Part shown: in pieces, positions 44,455 to 55,159 of the stretch | Position numbering within the stretch: position 1 is the first letter of the stretch | How the letters are laid out: every line of letters starts with the position of its first letter | Assembly: GCA_936440205.1 (NCBI GenBank) | Contig: OW387142.1 | Location: forward strand, 20,488,736-20,552,735 | Reading direction: 5' to 3' | Length of the DNA: 64,000 nucleotides | Source of the DNA: Lepidonotus clava | Taxonomy: Eukaryota > Annelida > Polychaeta > Phyllodocida > Polynoidae | The notes under the pieces: model-generated | The model's input: only the letters and a program-made list of their open reading frames with translations | Databases searched by the model: none | What the model was told of the DNA's origin: nothing | Made by a program: the position numbers and the translations under genes

Positions 44455-45139
44455 CGTTAGATAGTTTGAATTGAGGATGCAGTAGTAGCTGAGGGGTCAG
44501 CACTAACATTTTGTTATTTGATATTGAGTTATAGGAGACAATAATTCATGGGAGACACTTTCTGGAAAAGGCCATGTCTGAGCTATCAGTACACTCATAT
44601 AAGACATCCTTACCTACTTGAGTACCTTCATTTTCACGAGTAATGAGTACAGAGTTCATGCATATACATGCTAAGTTGCGAAGAAATAGGTTCTTAAATC
44701 CTACATTTATGCTAAGACATGAAATAGATGGAGTTGCAAGTACAATATGTAGCATTATAAAGGTCACATAGACAAATCATAGATACATTGAGTAACCCAA
44801 ATAATACTGAGATACATTGGGCCTCTCTCAATGATGAGTGGATCGGCTCAGCCAAACCCATAGGAATAGTCAAACCCCAGTGATGTCTTGTCCAAGAAGG
44901 TAGTTCCTAGATTCTGGTATACAGACATAGAATTTCAAGCATGTAGGATGTTCATAATGAAAAATTGAACTTTAGGAATGCGGCTCCATTACAAATGAGT
45001 TTATTTAAGTAACTGTGACTTTGATTGAATGGGCCTTGCCCACACACTCCCATATTAAGTTTCACATGTTTGTTGGGTTTCCTTAAGAAGGTGTCGAGAG
45101 ATCAGTCCCACAATACTAATATATGAGAGTAATTATGGA

Positions 45140-45426
45140 AAGCCTGTGCTCTACCACTGAGCTATGGATGCCTGTAGGGAGAGAGAGCCAAGCTGCGGTA
45201 CTTAACTGAATAACCAGGGGTATGAGAGTACTGACCTAATGTCCGTATAATGTTGAACACCTGTATAGTAGTACTGATCCTACTCATTGGTGCTGACTAT
45301 TACAGTGTGCACTGCATGCAGTCCGAGTTAGCTCAGTTGGTTAGGCTTCTATCTTGAATGTGGAGAATGTGGGTTCTAATCCCAACGTGTCCATTTTTCT
45401 TTTCCATACCAGTATACAATTGATAT
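45140..45426. repeat. Composite repeat with tRNA-like heads, copy 2, right piece
   Basis: It resumes with AAGCCTGTGCTCTACCACTG (A box of the leftward head on -), then TGTTGAACACCTGTATAGTAG and the rightward head GTCCGAGTTAGCTCAGTTGG ... GGGTTCTAATCCC (45321-45393), and ends TATACAATTGATAT. Confidence 0.8.
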
Positions 45427-46319
45427 CCTGCACTGAGGTGGTAATTAAATATCTCTTGCATATAGTTGGCGATAATGTCTGAGTAGATTGATAGATATTT
45501 AGACTTAAAGGAAAGGTCACCAGACTGCAAAGGGATATATCATTAACAGTTCAAAATTGTAAAGGAATTTAATAAAGTTTAATAATAGCTATGGGTAGCG
45601 CTTCAGATAGGTATGACAAACGAAGATCGAGTCTATCAGTGGCAGCAGTACCTGGGGGAAATCAATAATCACAGATATAAAAGAATGGCAACAGCCAGTA
45701 TCAAGTAGAACCGATTGGAACAATACGAGTCTTAAGGATTCGGGGGTTTGGTAGTGAGACATATAGTCTGGTGACGTCTGGTGACTGATACTAGAACAAC
45801 TGCAGTCTGTGAGACCATACGGAGACAGGCGGACTAGCAATAGGGAAGCCTGGCTCCACGGTCTATGAACATCACTTGTATGTAGGAACTTTATACCTAT
45901 TATGAATTTACACCAGCATTTGTGAGGCATTCTGATATTCCACAATAAACTTACTCTCTGCAAAATGTTGCGTTTTGGAACTGAACGCCCAGACCGTAGA
46001 CTAGCTCTACTACTGGCTAGCATTAGAGACGTACCGTGGACTAAAGATGATATATAAGAGATATAAGACCCTAAACAAACACTAGCGTTCAATACGGTAT
46101 ATTACTGTTTATTACTGTGAGTCTAATTTCAGTAATAAATACAGTTATATACTGTTAATTGCAATGATATTGTGGTAGATAGCCATAAAATAAAATACGG
46201 TATTATAATGTTGAGGTTCACAGTATATATATTATAACTGTCAAAGTGGTAACCAATAACTTTAAAGAACAATAATTATATTCATTCTAAAATAAATCAG
46301 CCCGTTAAGCCTGTCCTCC
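45427..46319. other. Unannotated stretch
   Basis: A 167-codon - strand frame spans 45589-46092 but its composition (Ser/Leu/His mix, no conserved block) gives no function; I do not call it a gene. No repeats are resolved. Confidence 0.4.
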
Positions 46320-46363
46320 ATGAATCCAGCAGTAGACAGAGTGAGAAACCATCTGCAGAACCC

Positions 46364-46560
46364 TCACATGGTCACCTCCTCACCACTTGCGGAAGGAGTC
46401 TCCCCACCGCCAGTGTGCCATCGAGTCCGAGACAGAGTCACACCATCACCCTCCTTACCACCTGCCGAAAGAGTCTTCCCTCCACCAGCATCCCAGTGCG
46501 TCGGAGACAGAGTCACACCGTCACCCTCCAAGCCACACCACCCACCCACCCAAACAGTCT
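46364..46560. repeat. 75-bp tandem duplication, Pro/His/Ser-coding
   Basis: GGAGTCTCCCCACCGCC...GAGACAGAGTCACACCATCACCCTCC is repeated once with about 15% change (second GAGACAGAGTCACACCGTCACC at about 46505). Three + frames and one - frame stay open across it because of its composition. It lies about 200 bp before the Penelope endonuclease and could be part of that element, but no PLE protein region of this kind is known to me. Confidence 0.55.
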
Positions 46561-46740
46561 CGCAGCTAAATCAGGAAGCGTGGCTGGTCAACATCGATAT
46601 CATCTAGCCCCTAGAATCATAGAGTAGAATCTAACTGTAAATACTGTTTATTATTTATGTTATTGGTACTTTTGTGCCATTTGAGGGGGTTATCACTCCC
46701 ATTTTAATCACCCAACACTTTTTGTGATTTTTGAACGTTT

Positions 46741-47130
46741 ATGGAACTTTTATTGAACATTAGATCATATATTACTTGTAACAAATACTACACGAGACAG
46801 AACGTCAATTGCAATAGCAACAACTTTATATACACCATCCAATGCAAAAAATGTGGCAAACAATATGTTGGCCAAACCAAGAATAACCTCAAAACAAGGT
46901 TTAAGGGCATACTTTTACTACATAACAGACCCAAACAAGAGAGGTCTCACACCATTTCAACTCCCATGGTCATAAAGTCCTGGCTGGTGTTGAAATAAAC
47001 GTCATTTTCCGAACTGGCTCCGCATAGGAACTCCCCTCTCAAACACAAACTAGATGCAGAATTCTACTGGATCCACCAGTTACGCAGTCAAATACCAATG
47101 GGACCCAACACTATCGATAACAGCTACTGA
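46741..47130 (+). pseudogene. Penelope-like element fragment: GIY-YIG endonuclease
   Basis: The frame 46741-46998 reads LLNIRSYITCNKYYTRQN, NFIYTIQCKKCGKQYVGQTK and NNLKTRFKG, the full PLE endonuclease block with its CxxC pair and YVG. After one frame change the C-terminal part continues to about 47130 (LDAEFYWIHQLRSQIPMG). RT is not present upstream, so this is a 5'-truncated copy, as is common for PLEs. It is a different copy from that at 17.5-19.4 kb and in opposite orientation. Confidence 0.85.
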
Positions 47131-47189
47131 ATGTCTGTTCAATTTAACATGGCCCTCCAATATAACGTTTAAACCATTGTACTGACGCG

Positions 47190-47710
47190 GGTGGCCAGTC
47201 CATGTTTGGGCAGCATAAAGCCAATGTTTCACTTTGACAGTAGGGGAATGAGGGAGGAGTCACGGTGTGACGTACCACCATATAATAATGTGTTCCGCGC
47301 TTAGCTAGCCAGAGTAGCTGCAAGCACTGTGTGAGTAAACATCCTGTGAAGGTTGGACCTTTAACCTGCAGTCTAGGTTCTGGAGTGAGGCATATAGAAA
47401 TTGTGTTAGAGCGCGGAGCCTTGACTGAATGTGTTTGAGGGGACTCTTACCTTGGGACTGATCATGGTCAATCGAGTTCTTGTCACGGAATGACTATACA
47501 TTGGATAATAAACAACAAATCCTTTCACAATGAGTGTTCACGTCTTACATGATGAGGGAAATATAATTATGTATTGGACGACTGCAGTCGACGAGGAGGA
47601 GACTGCGAATGGAGCTAGCTATTATCTATCGAATTAAATACCACTTACACGCACTAACTTTAAATGGATAATTAACCTCCTTATAGTTCACCATGACCTA
47701 ACCAGTCACC
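47190..47710 (+). mobile_element. Possible lone LTR of a Mag-like Gypsy element
   Basis: A TATA-like CCATATAATAATG (47280), an AATAAA-like signal (47505) and, at the right edge, TCACCACA followed by TTTGGCGATTAAA resemble the end of an LTR and the TTTGGCGA start of the internal region in Mag-type Gypsy elements. No second copy is in the window, so the call is weak. Fossil if real. Confidence 0.25.
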
Positions 47711-49280
47711 ACATTTGGCGATTAAATATGGAATAAGTCACACTGCCTAGAGATGCATGTGCAATTCTCCACACCCCAGACGTTAGGATTCTCACCTCTT
47801 GCTTCTCATCCTGTGCGGACATTGTTAATTCAACCCAAAACCGCGCACACCACCTGATAACCCCTTCACAATTGTTTTGGACTGCATAAGATGAAGAGGG
47901 GTCGGAAAACAACTTTGCTGCTCAAAGCCACTAGATATCAACTAGTAGCCTCCAATCGAGACCTTCCCAGAAGTGGACTATGTAGGATACTTTGGGACTA
48001 GTTGTCAACAAAACAATATCTGGACCACGAAGGATGGATTTCTCTTGACAAAACAAAAGTGGTCATTCTATCATCTAAACCTCGTCATATATTTGACTTT
48101 AATTTCAGGAGCTAACCTAAGTCTCCCCTGCCAATCATCGACAGTAGTAGAGTGGCCCCTGCCACTACTACTTTTTAGTAAATGGTGTGTATGGCCCCTG
48201 CCACCTCCATCCTTCACTCATTAAACACCGTGTTCCATGTCCCAACACCCCAAATCAACCCCAAAAGCAGTTGGGGCAGATATGAATGTTTATGTACCCA
48301 CATGACCACAACTGGCCAGGTGAGGCACTAGGCAGTGTTGAACAGTGGGGAGCCGTCCAAGGGGAGGGGACCTTTTCGTCTTCCTACTATAATGTCTCAC
48401 CAAAGTTGCCCTCTCCTTACATTAGTCCTCGGGTGTGCTGCTGCAGTACCTTACACTATACCTTTCACTATTCCTTAGAAGTTTAGAGCGGTGTAGATGC
48501 TCACCAGGTGTCTTAATGTCTCATCTAAGTCACCGTACCCCTCCTTTACTTCACCCAGAAGCTAAGGGCGGCCTAGGACTGACATGACATGAATAGATGC
48601 TTCCCATGTGACATATTACATATGTATATGTCATAAAGCTCGTGATCATTATAATTTGCTAAATGCATAAGTGTATACAATGTATGTACATGTATATTGT
48701 GTATGTACCCCTTCAATAAGGCGACCACCTCGCTTAACAACCAATTTTAGCCAGGCCCCTTAGGTGGTCACATTAGAGGGACTGTAGTGAAGGTATAACA
48801 TGAAACGCGAGGTTTATGGGATAAACACGGGATTTATAGGGGATATGTCACATGATATTGTCTTATGCTTGAAAAGTAGACCATTATGGTGATCCGAATA
48901 CTTGAGGATGGATCGCAACAGGGACACAAAGATCCTAAGGCAACTAGAGCACCTGCTGACCCCAAGGGCTGCCCAGCCTGAATGTGGGTCCCAGGAAGGT
49001 ACCTCAAGGCCAGCCACGAGATGACCCGATCCTCTAAGCTAACCACATTTATGTAACAGCAAACACAAATGATGACACAAGGACAGAATAGTTCCCCTCT
49101 CAATGCTTGACTCTCCCTGAATAAGCCAAAGTCCACTGAATCCCTTCCAAACCCCAATTTTCTCAAGCACACTCAAACAGCAGACCAATACCTTTGTAAC
49201 TGATTTTTGTGATTAGGCTAATCAGCTAAAATTTGATTAGTGTCTCATAATGCCTGATTCTGTCTATTCCCAAAAGTAGG
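47711..49280. other. Unannotated stretch
   Basis: No gene recognised. CAGTAGTAGAGTGGCCCCTGC and TGGCCCCTGCCACC near 48140-48210 form a short repeat. Frames up to 112 codons on - (48834-49172) have no domain. Confidence 0.4.
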
Positions 49281-49285
49281 GCTAC

Positions 49286-50181
49286 TCTGGTGTTCATATG
49301 TAAGGCGGGAAAACGGCGGTATGTTACCCGGGGGTCCTTAACTGTAGATGGCGCCACTTGGGCGAATTTCGCTGGTATCCAGCCTTATAGCGTCTTTTTT
49401 TTTTTAATCTTTTATTTATACTGGCAAGTTACACAATTTAGCAAGGTATGCTAGTTTACATTGGTGAACCAGTTTTATAAACATGCAGAAATTCCATTTA
49501 TGGTCATTGCTCTAGATACATGATTAAACACGGGAACCTGAAAACATAGAGATATTAATGACAGCAATATCAATATTGTACAATTGCAACAATTTTACAC
49601 AGTTTGAGATCAAAACAGACATTACAACACAATAAGATGTTTGACAGATGCAGAACAGCACAAGTAAAGTACAATTACAGATACAGCCTGGGAGTCAATA
49701 ACAGATTTTAACCATATGGATTATGGGTAATTTCTGGAAAGAACATGTTAAGACTAAGATAGGATTAAGGCAAAGCTTTTACAGTATTTTTAATTACTCT
49801 TTTTTGATAATGCTTGAATTGTTCATAGGTTTGTAAATTTCTTACACCAGCAGGCAAGGCATTCCACAATTTGGCTCCAGTATGGAAAACACTTCTATCA
49901 AAAGCCGCTTTATGAACAATCTTATCATCTAACACCACAGCATCAAAAAGCCTAGTTCTTCCCTGCGTGAGACCCTCCCTAATTTATGAATCTTTACGCT
50001 TGTACATATGATTAAGAACATGCATTTGTCTTCTCTCATCAAGGTATTCCATATTAGATCGTTTATGTAACTCATTTCTTTTCGTAAGCTTACCTGCTTG
50101 AAGACAAATTCTGAGAGCCCTATTTTGTTGTAGTTGTAATCTATTTAAGGTTCAATAAAACCAGCCAGTCTAGATCCAACA
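49286..50181 (+). repeat. Left LTR, split by LINE insertion
   Basis: LTR parts 49286-49395 and about 50152-50181 together match the 140-bp right LTR. After it, TGGCAAATAGGGATGG (50184) is similar to the TGGCGACGAGGATGG internal start seen in Mag-type elements and may be the primer-binding region. Confidence 0.8.
49396..50151 (-). mobile_element. 5'-truncated LINE inserted in the left LTR
   Basis: About 755 bp. On - the coding part ends GAKLWNALPAGVRNLQTYEQ then FKHYQKRVIKN, the typical C-terminus of Jockey/CR1-group ORF2. A 3' UTR of about 380 bp and a poly-A tail follow (poly-T at 49396-49406 on +). The 3' end AATAAAAGATTAAAAAAA is like that of the LINE at 40236, so the two belong to related families. 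No target duplication is evident. The left LTR sequence is interrupted between GTCT and TCAATAAAACC. Confidence 0.8.
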
Positions 50182-50429
50182 ACTGGCAAATAGGGATGGG
50201 ATAAGGAAGCCACAGAGCAAAACTAGGAAAAATATGACTCAAATCAGGTGTCAAGTGTAACATCTTGTGTAAAGAACCTAGATAACATCCTGTTGAACTG
50301 ATTTTGAAAGTGTCAGCTCTGAACTAACTGTAGTTTCTGAGTATTTTGAACTGAACTGTTGGTGTATGCGAAGTGAAACCAACCCCTATTTCACCCAGGG
50401 GTCATGCCCAAATTTTCCAAAGATCTAGA

Positions 50430-50780
50430 CTCATGAAGTGAAAAGTGCATAGTGTAAAGTGCATTCAGAGAAAAAGTGCATAGTGACTGCATAGGAAGTG
50501 ACCTGCATAGTGACTGCAAAAAAGTGACCCCCAAAAAAAACTGCATAGTGAAGATGCATGAAATGAACAGTACCTAGTGAATTTAGTGCATAGTGAGTGC
50601 TTAAAGTGAATAGTGCATAGAGATTGCATGAAGTGAACATTAAAGTGAAAAGTTCCTAGTTTAATGAAACTGAACTTAGAGAGTGAACAGTTCCAAGTTT
50701 AATGAAACAGTGAACTTGAATAGTGAACAGTGCATAGTGACAGTGCATAGTGAAGTGATAGAACAACCATAGGTTTGAAT
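50430..50780 (+). repeat. Degenerate AGTGCATAGTGA tandem leader
   Basis: More than fifteen copies of GTGCATAGTGA / AGTGAACAGT words at 10-20 bp spacing between the left LTR and gag. It is part of the LTR element's untranslated leader, apparently expanded by slippage. Confidence 0.7.
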
Positions 50781-50801
50781 AAAGCCCATAAGTGAATAAA
50801 G

Positions 50802-52646
50802 ATGGCAGCTACCTATGGCAACGTGGAAACTTTTGAAGGCCATAATGGAAATTGGGAGTGGTATGCCAAAAGAGTTGGACTGTTTTTCGAGGCAAATTCG
50901 ATAGGGGATGCGAAGAGAGTCCCTACTTTCTTGTCACTGGTAGGACCGGCCTGCTACAACCTGATCAAAACATTGTGTTCACCAGGTAAACCTGTGGACA
51001 AGAATCTTGATGAGTTATTTGCCATGTTGCAAGAGCATTTCTGCCCAAGGCCCTTAGTGATAGCAGAGAGATATCGGTTTCATAATGTGAAGGAGGCAGA
51101 GGGGGAAACCATTGTAGCATATGTGGTGAAATTAAAGAGGTTTTCAGAGTATTGTCAGTTTGGAGCCAGCTTACAGGAAATGTTGAGAGATAGGTTTGTC
51201 TGTGGTTTAAGGGAACAGAGGACCACACAGAGACTTTTAACAGAGGCAGACCTAACTTTCCAGCGAACTGTATGAAACAGAGGCCCCAATTAGTGTGAAT
51301 AAGGTGCAGTTGGAAAGGTACACTCGTCAGTACGAGCCATGCACAAGGTGTGGATGAACCACCCACAAACCAGATGATTGTTGGTTTCAGGACAAAGTGT
51401 GCCATGGGTGCAAAGAAGTAGGGCATATCCGCAAAATGTGTAAGGCAGAGGAATCTAGAGATAGAAGTGACAGAGATTCTGACAGAGGAAAGAAGAAGGG
51501 TAAAACCCATAGTGTAAAGGAAGAGAACTTGGAAGCAGTTAGCAGCATTTACGGGCCCAGCTATGAAGAGCTGTACAGCTTCCGTGATGGAGGGTTAGGG
51601 CCAAAGCCTGTGATGGTCAGCATGTTGCTTGAAGACCAAGCCCTAGAGATGGAGCTGGACACAGGGAGTTCCAGGTCCCTAGTGACAGAGTCAGAGTGTA
51701 AGAGACTTTTCCCAAGGAAATTGATCAAGAAGTGCAACCTCTCTTTGAGCACTTACACAGGGAATGTAGTCAAAGCCCGAGGAGTTGTGAGTTTAAAGGC
51801 CCAGTATAAAGGTCAAGTGAAAGAAGTAGATTTATTTGTGGTACCAGAAGGTGGTTGCCCACTGTTTGGCCGGGAACGGCTGTGCCACTTCAAGCTTGAC
51901 TGGCCTGAACTGGTATTTTCTACGGAAACCAGAGAAGTAAGTGACTTTTCACGAGTGAAGAAAAAGGAGTCAACAGTGATGTTTCCTTGGAGGAAAGGAA
52001 TGAGCCGGTGCCAGAAAGACATTACAAGGGAGGAGATGTTCCTGGAAGTGTGGACATCAACAGTGGTCTCTCTGAGAGTGGGCCACACACCGACAAAATG
52101 CTCGATGGTAGTGGGGATAGGACCCCAGTACCTATGGTGCCTGCTCAGGTGCCACTGCTCGAGCACCTGCCAAGTCATCAGTCGACAGTCATGGGTGACC
52201 AACCTGTGACACCTCCAGAACCAGGGGACATGACAGAGCAGGTTCAGCGACTACTTGCTGGACCACCCCGAGTTCGGCCACCGCCTGCTGAACTATGTGC
52301 TGAGCCATCATCAGTTCAGCCACCAGTACGGACACTGCCTGCTGAACTACATGCTGAGCCATCATCAGTTCAGCCACCAGTTCAGTCACCGCCTGCTGTG
52401 TCAGCCGAGGTGGATCTACCGCCTCGCTACCTTCAGCCAAGACCACTACTTCAGCAGCTGATGTTCATGGGTATCCCACCTGTGACGTCTGCTGAACTTC
52501 AGAGATCTACGGAGCCGGTTCAGCTACCACCTGCTGACCCACCACCGACCCAGCGACTGTCTGTTGTTCTACCAGATAACAGTAGACCACATCAAGCTCC
52601 AAAGAGACTGATCTGCACTCCAAGTTGTAAGAGTGTTAGAAAATAG
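50802..52646 (+). pseudogene. Gag and protease remains of the LTR element, with Pro-rich tail
   Basis: A fossil. The gag capsid-like part at the left starts MAATYGNVETFEGHNGNW and contains LQEHFCPRPL and RFVCGLREQ, as in Mag-type Gypsy gag. A CCHC knuckle (CHGCKEVGHIRKMC) and a retropepsin-like DTGSS motif follow. The last 600 bp are Pro/Gln/Ala-rich with a tandem repeat at 52260-52440 (AEPSSVQPPV units). The coding region is broken in a few places. No polymerase domains follow before the right LTR. Confidence 0.75.
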
Positions 52647-52986
52647 GAGACTCACCTTGGCCAGAATAATGCCAGAACTCCTATTCTGAGAAGTGGCAGT
52701 CAACCACTTTCTCTAGCCTTTTTGTTATTTGATGTGTTTGTTTATGGTAACAAGTTATAGTAAGAAAAGACTTTGTTGATGCAAAAAGACTTGATTGATA
52801 TAATGAACTATCTCAGCAAAGTACTAAAGTATTTTACCTATAGTTAAAGAACTATGAGTAACTGGTAAAGTACGTAGCTTGTAAAAAAGTATACATTGAC
52901 TCTCTTTAAAAAGGCCATCTCAAAAGACATTGAAAGACATTGACAGTTCTGTTAAAGATAAGAACTTTAAAGGTACAAGGGAGGAA

Positions 52987-53126
52987 TGTGGTGTCCTTAT
53001 GTAAGGCGGGAAAACTACGGTACATTACCCAGCGGTCCTTGACTGTAGATGGCGCCACTTGGGCGGATTTCGCTGGTATCCAGCCTTATAATGTCTTCAA
53101 TAAAACCAGCCAGTCTAGATCCAACA
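52987..53126 (+). repeat. Right LTR, 140 bp
   Basis: TGTGGTGTCC...CTAGATCCAACA with TG...CA ends. It is unusually short for a Gypsy LTR and contains AATAAA near its right end. Confidence 0.82.
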
Positions 53127-53131
53127 GCTAC

Positions 53132-53898
53132 CATTTCAAAATAACATTAAAAAAGGACTGTCAAGGTAGTGAGTTTGATTAACAGACAGAATAAATATGA
53201 ATGAAACATGAATCAACATTGACATAATTACCCTAATTACTGAAATCAGTTAGGAAAATATGGCCTGAAATTATCTTCCACCAACATGTTGACTGTTGAG
53301 GTGATGCCCTCCTGGGTCATTTTCTATTCATACACTCTGAAGTAAGATTACGTGTTTGGTAACTAATAGCTAGTTTAGTTAGTCTTATAAATCTACATAG
53401 GTATATCAATGACAAAGTGCTACTCAGGTATATAAGAAAAACAACTCTTCCTCTTTGATTACACAGGATTTATATTGTTCAGCTTACCAAGTAAATATAA
53501 GAAGGATAATTTTGTATATACAGATGAGCTCATGCACATGTGTCTTTAGTTAGTCTTGAAGAAGGGAGCCATATATGCAGTTTGTGTCATTAATGTTTTT
53601 ACACAGTGAATTACCTGGTGAACGGAAAATTTTGTGTGAATGGCAACTACAACAGTTCATATGAGAATGCGTTGTCTTACACATGTTTTACCTACAAATA
53701 TACAAAATTTTCTATTTGTATGCATAGATATATATATATGCATCAAATGTATGCTTAAATGCATGAACATAGTAAAACGCACAATAATATCTACATTGCC
53801 ACCATGGGCGATAATGAAGGAGTTTCGGAATGCGCACGGCGTACATCACTTACATGTGGGAAAAATGTAAGACTGAGAAAATTGTCTGAAAGTTTAGT
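53132..53898. other. Unannotated stretch
   Basis: No gene or repeat ends recognised. AT-rich. Confidence 0.4.
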
Positions 53899-54320
53899 TT
53901 GTCTGACACGAAATTGTTTACCTGTACTTTTGATGTTCCATTAGATGTAGCGGGTAGCTTCAGAGCCGAAGTCGTAGTGGGTGGTAGGAAAATCACAGCT
54001 GATTTTGTAGTGACCGAAGATAAGGGGAAACCTTTATTGGGTCATGTGATATTCTTCGGGGAGTCGGGATTTCCATGCTCTGCGTCAAAAGGAAGTTTTA
54101 GGTTTCTCGGTCTCGGGCCGACAGGAATCTCAAGCAGGAGACCAGCTTATAAGATCGAGAGTAGTGCCTCGCGCACGAGGGTGAACTGGGCAGGGCGTTC
54201 AATGGAGCTTTTGGGCTATGATTCGTTCTGCACAGTCGGAGGTGCCCTGAGGGGCATCGTCGCGGCGGTAGGAGACTTGTGTCTTTGTGTTAAAAAGGAG
54301 AGGGGGGGCTTGCCGAGCTG
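53899..54320 (+). pseudogene. Fragment of a second Gypsy pol (protease C-terminus)
   Basis: A fossil fragment. VPLDVAGSFRAEVVVGGRKI followed by ADFVVTEDKGKPLLG matches the conserved end of the retropepsin region in Mag/C-clade Gypsy pol (PL-x-VxGxF...FxVxxGxGxxLLG). Similarity fades after about 54050. No LTRs are seen. The open frame runs on into the foldback element that follows. It is not part of the 49-53 kb element. Confidence 0.55.
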
Positions 54321-54321
54321 G

Positions 54322-54531
54322 GGCCATATCTTCGTAACTGATTTGGCTGATCAGGGAAAATTTGATTAGGGTCCCATGATCAGAAACTCTGTCTATCATG
54401 AATAAATTTTACACCTAATAATTCCTCTTTGACACTATTTTGCAATTTTGGTAAAAGGCAAAATCACTGATCATGGGACCCTAATCAAAGTTTCCATGAT
54501 CAGCCAAATTAGTTACGAAGATATGGGTCCT
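54322..54531. mobile_element. Foldback MITE with 62-bp arms
   Basis: The left arm 54323-54385 (CCATATCTTCGTAACTGATT ... TTAGGGTCCCATGATCAG) and right arm 54469-54530 are inverted with about five mismatches, around an 84-bp AT-rich loop. No coding. The arms contain TGATCATGG twice. Confidence 0.8.
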
Positions 54532-54557
54532 GATGGTCTCAGGCTTGGGCCGGTCTC

Positions 54558-55159
54558 TTCATTGTATTGATGTAAGAAATGTATTACAATTGTATATAAA
54601 ATATGTTATAAATGTTTTTATATGGAATTTCACGTTCATGATTCCATCACACATATTTGTGCATGTCCATGCATCATTTTTTGGATGTATGAATATTTTT
54701 TTGAGCAGTTTTTGGATTCATTGGTAGAAAGAGAGATTCATGGGTTTTCACTTTGTTGGCCTTCCAAAAGATTTTCACACATCTCAAATCTCATTATGTT
54801 CACGATTCCAAAATTTGGATTCATGAAAGATTAGTGTCACAAATATCATATAGTAGTGTTTTTTTTAATTAGTTCACTTTCTAAACAATTTCATTACAGT
54901 ATAACTTTGTTCCAATATATGTAAAAAGTAGAATATACATAGATGTACATTCATAAACATTGAAGGGCGTAAAAAGAATTCACGAACCTCTTTTCTTTTC
55001 CATGAAACCACAAACTGCTCCATTCATGCATCAAAAAAAGATGTGTCAACATGTAAAAAGATGAATGATGGAATCATGAATGTGAAATTCCATGTAAAAA
55101 ACATTTATAGCATATTTTATATACAATTTTAACACATTTCTTACATCAATACAATGAAG
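54558..55159. repeat. Long inverted repeat, arms about 190 bp
   Basis: The left arm starts TTCATTGTATTGATGTAAG and the right arm ends CTTACATCAATACAATGAA. Matching continues inward through ATATAAAATATG, TGGAATTTCAC(A/G)TTCATGATT and TTGATGCATGAATG-like words. The loop is about 210 bp. A third, single-arm relative lies at 56340-56480. Likely a non-autonomous foldback element. Confidence 0.75.

Larger units (their letters stand above)
40236..45139 (-). mobile_element. Jockey/CR1-group LINE, about 3.9 kb, near full length
   Basis: The insertion is delimited by AAGCC at 40231-40235 and 45140-45144, a 5-bp duplication of a site that is intact in copy 1 of the composite repeat. The 3' end, read on -, is GATAAAAAAATAAATAAAG. 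Excluding the 992-bp element inserted at 40600-41591, the LINE is about 3.9 kb. It encodes an AP endonuclease and reverse transcriptase but shows no recognisable ORF1. The 5' flank of 690 bp (44455-45139) is non-coding or holds an unrecognised ORF1. The coding part has several breaks. Family is Jockey/CR1-like by motif style only. Confidence 0.82.
49286..53126 (+). mobile_element. Short Ty3/Gypsy-type LTR element (Mag-like), gag/protease only
   Basis: Left LTR 49286-50181 (split by a LINE piece) and right LTR 52987-53126 (140 bp) share TATGTAAGGCGGGAAAA, CTGTAGATGGCGCCACTTGG and CCAGCCAGTCTAGATCCAAC. GCTAC lies on both sides (49281-49285 and 53127-53131), a 5-bp target duplication. The internal region is only about 2.8 kb. 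It has gag with a zinc knuckle, a retropepsin-like region and a repeat-rich Pro tail, but no reverse transcriptase, RNase H or integrase. The LTRs differ at roughly 10% of shared positions by eye, so it is old. It is broken (a few breaks) and depends on other elements. Confidence 0.82.

Noticed and set aside
45589-46092. 167-codon - strand frame
   Set aside because: Long enough to notice, but no domain, no conserved spacing and no splice or repeat context; chance cannot be excluded.
52189-52446. Repeat-containing - strand frame opposite the LTR element's Pro-rich tail
   Set aside because: Mirror translation of the 52260-52440 tandem repeat.
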